Origin: Paenibacillus polymyxa M1
GTDB taxonomy: Bacteria; Bacillota; Bacilli; Paenibacillales; Paenibacillaceae
Assembly: GCF_000237325.1 (NCBI RefSeq)
Contig: NC_017542.1
Location: 2,363,501-2,427,500 of the forward strand
Length of the DNA stretch: 64,000 nt
Reading direction: 5' to 3'
A program made the position numbers and the translations under genes. The notes beneath the pieces were generated by a model. That model was not told where the DNA came from, made no database searches, and saw only the letters and a program-made list of their open reading frames with translations. This document shows, piece after piece, positions 9,617-17,209 of this stretch (the stretch's first letter is position 1; every line of letters starts with the position of its first letter).

Positions 9617-9642
9617 AACATTCGGTGGGTAGTATGAGGAGG

Positions 9643-9684
9643 GCCTCCGCATGTAATGCTTCGGCATGGTGCGGAGGCTTTTTT
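9643..9684 (+). terminator. Strong terminator downstream of the palindromic element
   Basis: GCCTCCGCA at 9643-9651 pairs perfectly with TGCGGAGGC at 9670-9678, followed by six T. It serves the YhgE/Pip transcript or a transcript made from the palindromic element. The remaining 136 bp up to the reductase gene contain no other feature I can support. Confidence 0.9.
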
Positions 9685-9820
9685 GCATGCGCTATCCACC
9701 TTTTAAAATGCATTTTGGGGTGTTTCAAAGGGGGGTTATTCTGGTGAATGAAGTGGGTATGGTCTTTATTTATGCAATTTTTACGGTATTAAAAATCCTT
9801 AAGCAAAGGCGGGAAACAGT

Positions 9821-10795
9821 ATGGAGTATTCATACTTAGGAAAGTCAGGCTTGAAGGTTAGTCGGTTATGTCTGGGCACAATGAATTTCGGACCGGAAAC
9901 TGAAGAAAAGGATGCTTTTAAAATTATGGATGCCGCGCTGGATGCGGGCATTAACTTCTTTGATACGGCTAATGTATATGGCCATGACCGTAAAGGCTGG
10001 ACGGAAGAAATTATCGGACGATGGTTCCAGCAAGGCGGTGGAAGACGCGAAAAGGTCGTATTGGCGACCAAGGTTTACGGGGACATGAAAAATGAAAATG
10101 ACGGACCCAATGCAGGATCAGGCTTGTCTGCCTACAAAATTCGCCGTCATTTGGATGCGTCGCTGAAACGTCTGCAAACCGATCATGTAGAGCTATATCA
10201 AATGCATCACATTGACCGCAATGTGTCATGGGATGAATTGTGGGGTGCATTCGAGTCCGTGGTGGATCGTGGACAAGTTGGTTATATCGGTTCCAGTAAT
10301 TTTGCAGGCTGGCATATTGCGGTGGCTCAGGCCGAAGCGAAGGCACGTCGTTTTCTGGGTCTGGTATCGGAGCAGCATCTGTACAACCTGAACGAACGTT
10401 CGGCTGAGCTTGAAGTATTACCGGCAGCTCAAGAGCTGGGTCTGGGTGTAATTCCATGGAGCCCGTTGGCGGGCGGACTGCTGGGACGCAATGCGTTAGC
10501 AGGTACAGGTTCCCGCAGCGCACGTGCCAAGGAGAAGGTAGAGCAGAATCGTGCGAAGCTGGAGCAATTTGCGGCGTTATCTCGCGAGCTGGGTGAAAAG
10601 GAAGACGTGATTGCCCTGGCTTGGGTGCTATCTCATCCGGCCGTGACGGCTCCAATTATCGGACCACGGACATTAGAACAGTTAGAGGATGCTCTGCGGG
10701 TACCTGAGGTTAAATTAAGTGAAGATGTGCTTGCTAAGCTGGATGAGATTTTCCCGGGTCCGGGAAAACCTGCACCAGAAGCCTACGCTTGGTAA
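9821..10795 (+). CDS. Aldo/keto reductase
   Basis: A 324-residue cytoplasmic NADPH-dependent oxidoreductase of the aldo/keto reductase superfamily (TIM barrel), reducing an unknown carbonyl substrate. The catalytic tetrad is visible: Asp48 and Tyr53 in FDTANVYG, Lys84 in LATKVYGDM and His129/His130 in YQMHHID. The cofactor segment IGSSNFAGW and the C-terminal IIGPRTLEQLEDAL are typical of the YajO/general stress protein-like subgroup. The start ATG at 9821 has AAAGGCGGG upstream. It is a single-gene unit convergent with the exporter gene on the other strand. The substrate cannot be read from sequence. Confidence 0.9.
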   Translation: MEYSYLGKSGLKVSRLCLGTMNFGPETEEKDAFKIMDAALDAGINFFDTANVYGHDRKGWTEEIIGRWFQQGGGRREKVVLATKVYGDMKNENDGPNAGSGLSAYKIRRHLDASLKRLQTDHVELYQMHHIDRNVSWDELWGAFESVVDRGQVGYIGSSNFAGWHIAVAQAEAKARRFLGLVSEQHLYNLNERSAELEVLPAAQELGLGVIPWSPLAGGLLGRNALAGTGSRSARAKEKVEQNRAKLEQFAALSRELGEKEDVIALAWVLSHPAVTAPIIGPRTLEQLEDALRVPEVKLSEDVLAKLDEIFPGPGKPAPEAYAW

Positions 10796-10817
10796 TATTG
10801 ATTGACAGTAAATCGGC

Positions 10818-10862
10818 AAAAAGCAGCAGATCAGAAGCATCTTCTTTTCTATGATCTGCTGC
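10818..10862 (-). terminator. Terminator between convergent reductase and exporter genes
   Basis: GCAGCAGATCA at 10823-10833 and TGATCTGCTGC at 10852-10862 form a perfect 11-bp stem. On the minus strand the stem is followed by five T (the AAAAA at 10818-10822), so it mainly ends the minus-strand exporter transcript; it may also slow the reductase transcript. Confidence 0.8.
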
Positions 10863-10872
10863 CCAATATGCA

Positions 10873-11853
10873 CTAAACGGAATCTGCCTTTTTAGTTAGT
10901 ATTTGTTGAACACTCGTCTTTTGATGTGATACATAGCTATGCAGACTCATGCCAAGGATGACAATGAACATACCCATCCATGACCAAGCAGAAGGGAGGG
11001 GGATAGACAAAAAGATTAATTCCCCCATTAGTGCAAAAAGCACTTCCAGCGATTGTGTTGCTTCTACTGTGGCCAGCTTTTGCATATTTCCATGTACCTG
11101 ATCTGTAGCCTTAAAAAATAAAACCGTAGCAATTACCCCTGAGAACACGGCCACCAAAGCAGACTGTATGGTCTGATCCTTGCTTGGCATTCCTGCGCTG
11201 AAAACTCCATATAATGAAAGCAATAACCAAAAAGGCAGGCTGGCTATAGTCATTCCGAGCACACGTTGATAGGCATCTAACCGCCCTGCACAGACTTCCA
11301 TCATTTTGCGATTACCTAAAGGATAGGCGAAAGAAGCCAGTATGACAGGCAATATACCGAATAAAAAATCTTGAGTAGAAATAGATTGCGACTGTTCGAC
11401 CTGCATCACAATAATTCCGATTAAAATAATCAGAGACATCAACAATCCTTGGATCGGTATTTTTCCTCGTACTTTGACAGGGCCGTTCTCCGTTTGGACA
11501 ACCTCAGCAAATAAAGGAACAAGCAAAGAACCGGAAATAATGGTTATTTGCCAAGTCCCTGCAATCAACCACCCCGGTGAATATGCGGATGCGAAGCATA
11601 ACGGAGCATAAAATAAACCAAATCCAATGAAGCTCCACCACAGCCACATTCCCGGTTGTTCCTTCATGACTTTCCAAAGAGGCTTGAGCTTATGTTGGGC
11701 CATTACAATGACGAACAGCATAGGAACCATAAACAGATAGCGTAATGAAGCACTCCAGATCCAGTTCCCCCCAGATAGCTCCATGGACCGGTTGAGAACA
11801 AATGTAAAAGCAAAAAAGAAAGCCGCTAACACACCTAACCAGATTGAGCGCAT
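10873..11853 (-). CDS. EmrE-like multidrug resistance efflux transporter (DMT superfamily)
   Basis: A 326-residue membrane protein with about ten hydrophobic helices, matching the drug/metabolite transporter superfamily (two EamA-like halves) and closest in my recognition to the multidrug resistance efflux transporter family of Bacillales. Conserved pieces include FTFVLNRSMELSGGNWIWSA near the N-terminus and FKATDQVHGNMQKLATVEATQS in the second half. The start at 11853 has an AGGAG six bases upstream. The substrate is unknown. It is divergent from the Zur-controlled zagA gene across a 185-bp gap, but the Zur-like box lies nearer zagA. Confidence 0.83.
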   Translation of the reverse strand: MRSIWLGVLAAFFFAFTFVLNRSMELSGGNWIWSASLRYLFMVPMLFVIVMAQHKLKPLWKVMKEQPGMWLWWSFIGFGLFYAPLCFASAYSPGWLIAGTWQITIISGSLLVPLFAEVVQTENGPVKVRGKIPIQGLLMSLIILIGIIVMQVEQSQSISTQDFLFGILPVILASFAYPLGNRKMMEVCAGRLDAYQRVLGMTIASLPFWLLLSLYGVFSAGMPSKDQTIQSALVAVFSGVIATVLFFKATDQVHGNMQKLATVEATQSLEVLFALMGELIFLSIPLPSAWSWMGMFIVILGMSLHSYVSHQKTSVQQILTKKADSV

Positions 11854-11933
11854 AGCATTCTCCTAATTCTTTAAGTATCGTTATTTCTCATATTAATTAC
11901 TTTAGATCATTCATTTCAAGAGTTTCTTTACAG

Positions 11934-11962
11934 TTGACAAAGCAAAAGGAATGCTGTATATT
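11934..11962 (+). promoter_or_regulatory. SigA promoter of zagA
   Basis: A perfect TTGACA at 11934-11939 and TATATT at 11957-11962 with the ideal 17-bp spacing, 77 bp before the zagA start. The Zur-like operator lies 17 bp downstream of the -10 hexamer, overlapping the early transcribed region. Confidence 0.8.
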
Positions 11963-11974
11963 TCTGAATGCTGA

Positions 11975-11997
11975 TTTAATAGTAATTATTACGATTA
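11975..11997 (+). promoter_or_regulatory. Zur-like operator upstream of zagA
   Basis: The core TAGTAATTATTACGA at 11980-11994 is a 7-1-7 palindrome differing at one base from the B. subtilis Zur consensus TCGTAATnATTACGA, and it is flanked by A/T-rich ends as in known boxes. It lies just downstream of a strong promoter, so zinc-loaded Zur bound here could repress zagA. Basis: sequence match plus the known Zur regulation of yciC/zagA in B. subtilis. Confidence 0.8.
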
Positions 11998-12038
11998 ATG
12001 GTTGATAATAAGCTAATATTAAGGGGAGTGAACCAGCA

Positions 12039-13235
12039 ATGAATAAGAAACCAATCCCGGTAACCGTGTTGAGCGGGTATTTGGGTGCAGGAAAAACGAC
12101 GATTTTGAATCATGTTTTAAACAATCGAGACGGAATGAAAGTAGCAGTCATTGTCAATGACATGAGTGAAGTAAATATAGATGCCGAGCTGGTTAAAAAA
12201 GAGGGCGGCTTGTCCAGAACAGAAGAAAAACTGGTCGAGTTGTCTAATGGTTGTATTTGCTGTACATTACGTGAAGATTTATTGCTTGAGGTCAAGAAGC
12301 TAGCGGAACAAGGCGAGTTTGATTATATATTAATTGAATCTACGGGCATCAGTGAACCCGTCCCCATCGCTCAAACCTTTACCTACGCCGATGAAGGAAC
12401 GGGCATTAATTTAGCTTCGCTGGCAAAACTGGATTGTATGGTGACTGTAGTGGATGCGAACCGTTTCTGGCATGACTTTGAATCAGGAGAAACGCTGCTG
12501 GATCGTAAGCAGGCTACTGGAGAAGATGACACACGTGATATCTCGGACTTGCTAATTGACCAGATTGAAACTTGTGACGTATTGATTCTGAATAAGTGCG
12601 ATCTGGTTCAGCCCGCAGAGCTGGACAAGCTGGAGGGTGTGCTGCGGAGATTGCAACCTGAAGCACGAATCATTCGCACTTCCAAGGGAAAGGTCGCGCC
12701 TTCGGACATTTTAAATACCGGGCTGTTCAACTTTGACAAAGCTAGTCAATCCGCTGGATGGATTCGCGAGCTGGAGCTGGAAAGCCACACACCGGAGACG
12801 GACGAATATGGAATCAACTCTTTTGTTTATCGGCGTAGAAGACCGTTTCATCCTGCAAGATTGGCAGAATTTACGAGCTACTGGCCGGAGGAAATCGTTC
12901 GCGCCAAAGGCTTGGTCTGGATTGCAGCCCCTCAGGATTGGGCGGCGAGCATCAGCCAGGCAGGGCCATCTATTCAATTTGGTCCAGCGGGAAGTTGGCT
13001 TGCGGCGTTGCCAGAAGAAGAACGGCAGGAAATCATTGCGGCCAACCCTGAGGTTCTGGATCATTGGGAGGAGCAGTGGGGCGACCGCATGAACGAAATC
13101 GTTATGATCGGTATCGGAATGAATCGGCTGAACTTGGAAGAAGAGCTAGATGAATGTCTGCTGAACGATAGCGAAATGGATATGGACTGGTCCAGCTTTG
13201 AGAATCCGTTGCCTTGGCCAACAGGAAGAAGCTAG
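12039..13235 (+). CDS. zagA: Zinc-responsive COG0523/CobW GTPase (ZagA/YciC-like metallochaperone)
   Basis: A 398-residue cytoplasmic GTPase of the COG0523 family, thought to deliver zinc to client enzymes such as FolE when zinc is scarce. The P-loop GYLGAGKTT is at residues 13-21, the metal-binding GCICC at 71-75, and the guanine-specificity NKCD near 187. A CobW C-terminal domain follows from about residue 260. Its length matches B. subtilis ZagA (formerly YciC). A Zur-like box overlaps its transcription start region, which supports the zinc role over a cobalamin or nitrile hydratase chaperone role. The stop codon overlaps the stop of the convergent LysR gene in a shared CTAG. Confidence 0.9.
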   Translation: MNKKPIPVTVLSGYLGAGKTTILNHVLNNRDGMKVAVIVNDMSEVNIDAELVKKEGGLSRTEEKLVELSNGCICCTLREDLLLEVKKLAEQGEFDYILIESTGISEPVPIAQTFTYADEGTGINLASLAKLDCMVTVVDANRFWHDFESGETLLDRKQATGEDDTRDISDLLIDQIETCDVLILNKCDLVQPAELDKLEGVLRRLQPEARIIRTSKGKVAPSDILNTGLFNFDKASQSAGWIRELELESHTPETDEYGINSFVYRRRRPFHPARLAEFTSYWPEEIVRAKGLVWIAAPQDWAASISQAGPSIQFGPAGSWLAALPEEERQEIIAANPEVLDHWEEQWGDRMNEIVMIGIGMNRLNLEEELDECLLNDSEMDMDWSSFENPLPWPTGRS

Positions 13236-14098
13236 TTGATCCATTCAGTAATAAAGTCCATACACTTTTTGGCGGCTGGAGCCATGTTCTTTAAGGAGAC
13301 AGTAGCGATACCGACGGAACGGGAATATCGTCCATCCAAGGGCCGAATACAAATGTCATAAGGGTTTTGGACTAAAATCATTTCGGGAAGGATACTTACG
13401 CCCAGGCCATTTTGCACCATAGCCATAATGGCATGATCATCTTCTAATTCATATTTGATTTTCGGAACAAGCTTGTGCTGGGAAAAAATTCTCTGTACAT
13501 CTGTATCACAGCCTGAAGCCGGCATAATGAAGGGTTCATTGAGAAGCTGATCCACACGTATGCTTGTCTGCTCCCGAAGCACATGATTAGACGGAAGTAC
13601 GCACAGCATTCTTTCTTTTTTTAACGGTAATACTTCCAGTCCATCGAGAGTAGGCAGATTAACGAAGCCAAAATCAGCTTCTCCGCTAGCTATCCAATGC
13701 TCTATGTCATGGTAGTTCCCGTCGAGCAATTTTAGTTCAATAAGTGGGAACTGCTCGTTAAACTTTTGGATGATCCCAGGCAACCAATGGATGGATACAC
13801 TTGAGAATGTACCTATCTTTACAGTTCCGGTCTCCAGTCCTTTGATGAGGGCGACCTCTTGATACAGCTTTTCATTCATTTGGATGATTTCTCTGAAATG
13901 CTTCATCAGACGTTCTCCGTTGCTAGTCAATTGGATGCCTGAACGTCCTCTAATTAAAAGAGTTAGGCCCAATTCATGCTCCAAAGCAGAAACGGCATGG
14001 CTAATAGCGGATTGTGTAAGATTGAGAAGTGCTCCTGCTTTGGTAAAGCTTCCTGCTTCTATTACGCTAAGAAAGACCTTATATTTAAACAAATTCAT
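13232..14098 (-). CDS. LysR-family transcriptional regulator
   Basis: A 288-residue LysR-type regulator. The N-terminal winged HTH (about residues 1-60) contains FTKAGALLNLTQSAISHAVSALE, and the rest is a periplasmic-binding-protein-like effector domain. I place the start at the ATG at 14098 because GGAGGA precedes it and the protein then begins with MNLFKYKVF as relatives do; the frame extends upstream without a better site. It is divergent from the monooxygenase gene at 14229 with a 130-bp gap holding AT-rich repeated ATATATTCAT segments, so it probably controls that gene and itself. The effector is unknown. Confidence 0.9.
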   Translation of the reverse strand: MNLFKYKVFLSVIEAGSFTKAGALLNLTQSAISHAVSALEHELGLTLLIRGRSGIQLTSNGERLMKHFREIIQMNEKLYQEVALIKGLETGTVKIGTFSSVSIHWLPGIIQKFNEQFPLIELKLLDGNYHDIEHWIASGEADFGFVNLPTLDGLEVLPLKKERMLCVLPSNHVLREQTSIRVDQLLNEPFIMPASGCDTDVQRIFSQHKLVPKIKYELEDDHAIMAMVQNGLGVSILPEMILVQNPYDICIRPLDGRYSRSVGIATVSLKNMAPAAKKCMDFITEWIN

Positions 14099-14228
14099 GT
14101 GTCCTCCAACATAGAATGAAATATATTCATACATAGTATCATATATATTCATTTTTTTTATCTCAGCTTTGTAGTTATAATCGAACTTGAGAAAATGCCG
14201 ATTAACCATTCATTTCTGGGAGGTACCT

Positions 14229-14558
14229 ATGAGTTCAATTGCAAAAACACCACAGCCCCCTTATTATGCAGCTATTTTTACTTCTGAACGTACGGAAGGG
14301 GATGGCGGATACGGAAAGATGGGGGACAAAATGGTGGAACTGGCTGCCAAGCAGCCTGGATTTCTAGGTGTGGAAAGTGTTCGTGACCAAAACGGAGTGG
14401 GCATCACCGTGTCCTATTGGGAGTCCTTGGACGCTATAAAACATTGGAAGGATAACGAGCTACACAAGCTAGCACAGGAGAAAGGAAAATCTGATTGGTA
14501 TAAAGCATTCGGTTTAAGAGTGAGCAAGGTAGAACGAGATTATTTTTTTACAGTGTAA
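14229..14558 (+). CDS. Antibiotic biosynthesis monooxygenase (ABM) domain protein
   Basis: A 109-residue small protein of the dimeric alpha/beta-barrel ABM superfamily. Family patterns are YYAAIFTSERTEG near the start, QPGFLGVESVR, the conserved SYWESLDAIKHWK, and a closing LRVSKVERDYF. Members include heme-degrading and cofactor-free monooxygenases as well as proteins of unknown role; it lacks features that would place it as an IsdG-type heme oxygenase with confidence. The start at 14229 has GGGAGGT at 14218-14224. It is a single gene divergent from a LysR regulator that likely controls it. Confidence 0.82.
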   Translation: MSSIAKTPQPPYYAAIFTSERTEGDGGYGKMGDKMVELAAKQPGFLGVESVRDQNGVGITVSYWESLDAIKHWKDNELHKLAQEKGKSDWYKAFGLRVSKVERDYFFTV

Positions 14559-14643
14559 ATAATTAAGTAAAAGGTCTGTTCATATTCAGTTCATAAAAGT
14601 GGATTATTCTCTCTATAGAAATCGTTGTAGGGAGGAAATGAAA

Positions 14644-15657
14644 GTGGATTATACAGACAAAAAAGAAACCCTGGCCATTGAAGCAAGAGGACTAGTTAAA
14701 ACTTTTGGTGATAAGTATGCGGTACATGGTGTCGATCTAATTGTGCGTGCCGGCACGATCTACGGAGTGCTTGGTCCCAATGGGGCAGGTAAGACGACGA
14801 CCATCCGAATGCTGTCAACGTTATTGCGACCTGATGGGGGATCGGCGCGTATTTTTGGACACGATGCAGTAAAGGAACCGCAGGTTGTTCGTCAATTAAT
14901 TGGCGTAACGGGTCAGTACGCATCGGTCGATGAGTCGCTTAGTGCTACCGAGAATCTGATTATTTTCTCCAGGCTGCTCGGACTGGAACGTGCTGAGGCA
15001 CGTCATAAGGCAGCGGAGCTGCTAGAGGAATTTGGATTGTCTGAAGCAGCCAAGCGACCGTTAAAGCATTTCTCCGGAGGCATGCGCCGCCGACTGGATT
15101 TGGCCGCAAGTCTTATTGCCAAGCCGCCACTAATCTTTCTGGATGAGCCGACTACCGGACTGGACCCGCGCACGCGTGTTCAGATGTGGGACACGATCCG
15201 GCGTCTGGTGAAGACGGGTTCCACCGTATTGCTCACGACCCAGTATCTCGATGAGGCGGATCAGCTTGCTGATCGAATTGCGGTGATCGATCATGGTCGG
15301 GTAGTCGCCGAGGGGACGGTAGATGAACTGAAAGCGGCAGTGGGGTCGTCAACTCTGCAACTCAGAGTGCAAAATCAACAGGATATCGGAAGGGCTGCTC
15401 GAATCGTTGAACAAGTGCTTTCAGTCAAGTCCAGCGTGTCGGTGGAGGCTGGAAAAATTATTTCTCCGATGGCTAATGCCGATCGGGTGACGGACCTGCT
15501 GATTGCTCTCCGTGCTGGAGAAATTCACCTGGCAGAGATGAGTGTGCAAAAGCCAACGCTTGACCAGGTGTTTCTGTCCATCACTGGCCAAGGCGTACAA
15601 GTAAATGAGCAGCAGACGGCCCATGAAGCACCTGCCGTAGAGGGGGTGAGAGCATGA
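14644..15657 (+). CDS. DrrA-type ABC exporter ATPase
   Basis: A 337-residue ATP-binding subunit of the daunorubicin-resistance (DrrA) family of ABC-2 exporters. The Walker A is GPNGAGKTT, the signature FSGGMRRRLDLA, and the Walker B IFLDEPTTGLDPRTR; the C-terminal DrrA-type extension from about residue 215 ends with QVFLSITGQ. I chose GTG at 14644, 8 bases after GGAGG at 14631-14635; the ATG at 14638 is too close to that site. The permease gene overlaps its stop by 4 bp, and a two-component system follows, so the pair probably exports an antimicrobial or similar compound on demand. The substrate is unknown. Confidence 0.9.
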   Translation: MDYTDKKETLAIEARGLVKTFGDKYAVHGVDLIVRAGTIYGVLGPNGAGKTTTIRMLSTLLRPDGGSARIFGHDAVKEPQVVRQLIGVTGQYASVDESLSATENLIIFSRLLGLERAEARHKAAELLEEFGLSEAAKRPLKHFSGGMRRRLDLAASLIAKPPLIFLDEPTTGLDPRTRVQMWDTIRRLVKTGSTVLLTTQYLDEADQLADRIAVIDHGRVVAEGTVDELKAAVGSSTLQLRVQNQQDIGRAARIVEQVLSVKSSVSVEAGKIISPMANADRVTDLLIALRAGEIHLAEMSVQKPTLDQVFLSITGQGVQVNEQQTAHEAPAVEGVRA

Positions 15658-16469
15658 AAAACGCTACTGCTATGACAGCTTCTCATCGCACCTTGAAAAA
15701 GTCTGTGAGTTTCAAACAGGCGTTCGCCAACTCCATGACGATGGCCTACCGGGGCATTCTGAAGATCAGGCATACTCCTGAGCAGTTGTTTGATGTCACG
15801 CTCCAGCCGATTATTTTTACTCTTATGTTTACCTATATCTTTGGCGGGGCTATCTCAGGAGACGTGCAGCATTATCTACCGGTCATCATTCCAGGCATCC
15901 TCGTCCAAACAGTCATCTCGACCTCCGTCGTTACCGGTGTGCAACTGCGGGAGGATATGGACAAGGGAGTGTTCGACAGGTTCAAGTCACTTCCGATCGC
16001 ACGTATTGCCCCTTTGGCTGGAGCTCTGCTGGCCGACAGTCTTCGTTATACTATTGCGACTGTACTTACCTTTGCCATGGGGTATATTTTGGGGTATCAA
16101 CCAGAGGGAGGACTGCTGAGTGTTGCGATCGCTGCACTTCTAGTCATCGTGTGTTCCTGGGCGGTCAGCTGGATATTCGCCTTCTTTGGCGTGATTGCCC
16201 GCACGGCCTCAAGTGTACAGGGTATCTCCATGATTGTTCTGTTTCCACTTACCTTTATTTCCAACGCATTTGTGCCTGTAGATACTATGCCTGGCTGGCT
16301 ACAGTGGTTTGTGAACGTCAACCCGATTTCACATCTTGTGAACGCGGTTAGAGAGCTTGCGAATACGGGGATGATTGGCGGAGAACTGGCGATCTCTTTG
16401 CTTGGGGCGGCAGTTATTGTGGCGATCTTCGCCCCGCTTACAGTTCGTGCTTATATGCGTAAAGCATAG
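15654..16469 (+). CDS. ABC-2 type permease (DrrB-like)
   Basis: A 271-residue membrane subunit of an ABC-2 exporter with about six transmembrane helices (for example near residues 45-65, 70-95, 125-165, 190-215 and 240-262). The segment FVNVNPISHLVNAVRELAN is typical of DrrB-like permeases. Its ATG overlaps the ATPase stop (ATGA at 15654-15657), indicating translational coupling. The response regulator gene starts 65 bp after its stop, and the four genes probably form one operon. Confidence 0.9.
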   Translation: MKNATAMTASHRTLKKSVSFKQAFANSMTMAYRGILKIRHTPEQLFDVTLQPIIFTLMFTYIFGGAISGDVQHYLPVIIPGILVQTVISTSVVTGVQLREDMDKGVFDRFKSLPIARIAPLAGALLADSLRYTIATVLTFAMGYILGYQPEGGLLSVAIAALLVIVCSWAVSWIFAFFGVIARTASSVQGISMIVLFPLTFISNAFVPVDTMPGWLQWFVNVNPISHLVNAVRELANTGMIGGELAISLLGAAVIVAIFAPLTVRAYMRKA

Positions 16470-16534
16470 GAAGGGTAACTCTTGACGAGGATGAGAGATT
16501 CAAGGCAGAGTTAGTCTGTAGTTAGGGGGTTAAA

Positions 16535-17209
16535 ATGACACGTGTATTAGTGGTTGATGATGACCCGCATATTCGTGAACTCGTCGGACACTTTCTGAGA
16601 CTGGAAGGTCTGGAAGTCGTCGAGGCGGTGGATGGTTTGGACGCTATGCGCTTGTTTGATGAAACTAAGGTCGATTTGCTTGTCCTCGATATCATGATGC
16701 CAGGGATGGATGGCTGGGAGCTGTGCCGTAAGCTGCGCGAGCAGACCGACCTGCCGCTGCTGATGCTTACTGCCAAAGGCGAGACGTCACAGATTGTAAA
16801 AGGCTTCGCGCTTGGAACGGACGATTATCTTGTTAAGCCCTTCGATCCTATGGTGCTTGTTGCACGCGTAAAGGCTTTACTAAAACGCTATCGGATCATG
16901 GCTTCAAAATCGGTGACTATCGGAGATCTTGTCCTGCGCAGCGATACATTTGAGTGTCAGGCTGGAGAGCAGGGAATTACCCTGCCACGCAAGGAATTTG
17001 AACTGCTCTTCAAGCTGGCCAGCTATCCTGGCAAAACCTTTACACGCGACCATTTGATCGAACAGATCTGGGGTTATGATTACGAGGGAGACGAAAGAAC
17101 GGTTGATGTGCATATCAAGCGCCTTCGGGAACGATTTCCGGAGGCAACCCAATCCTTTGCGATCCGTACGATCCGGGGATTGGGGTATCGGCTGGAGATA
17201 AGGCAATGA
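16535..17209 (+). CDS. OmpR/PhoB-family response regulator
   Basis: A 224-residue response regulator: receiver domain at about 1-120 with acidic pocket residues Asp8-Asp10, phosphoacceptor Asp52 (LVLDIMMPGMDG), Thr79 and Lys101 (LVKPFD), and a C-terminal winged-helix DNA-binding domain with the RTVDVHIKRLRE motif and terminal GLGYRLE. The kinase gene overlaps it by 4 bp (ATGA at 17206-17209). Being immediately downstream of an ABC-2 exporter suggests that it regulates the exporter, as in BceRS-like and related detoxification modules. Confidence 0.94.
   Translation: MTRVLVVDDDPHIRELVGHFLRLEGLEVVEAVDGLDAMRLFDETKVDLLVLDIMMPGMDGWELCRKLREQTDLPLLMLTAKGETSQIVKGFALGTDDYLVKPFDPMVLVARVKALLKRYRIMASKSVTIGDLVLRSDTFECQAGEQGITLPRKEFELLFKLASYPGKTFTRDHLIEQIWGYDYEGDERTVDVHIKRLRERFPEATQSFAIRTIRGLGYRLEIRQ

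Noticed and set aside
9446..9637. 63-codon open frame on the plus strand
   Set aside because: Its sequence is dictated by the nested palindromes of the element at 9428-9616; no ribosome site and no protein-like pattern.
10011..10655. 214-codon antisense open frame within the aldo/keto reductase gene
   Set aside because: Product is Pro/His/Arg-rich with no family resemblance, typical of the reverse strand of a GC-rich coding region.
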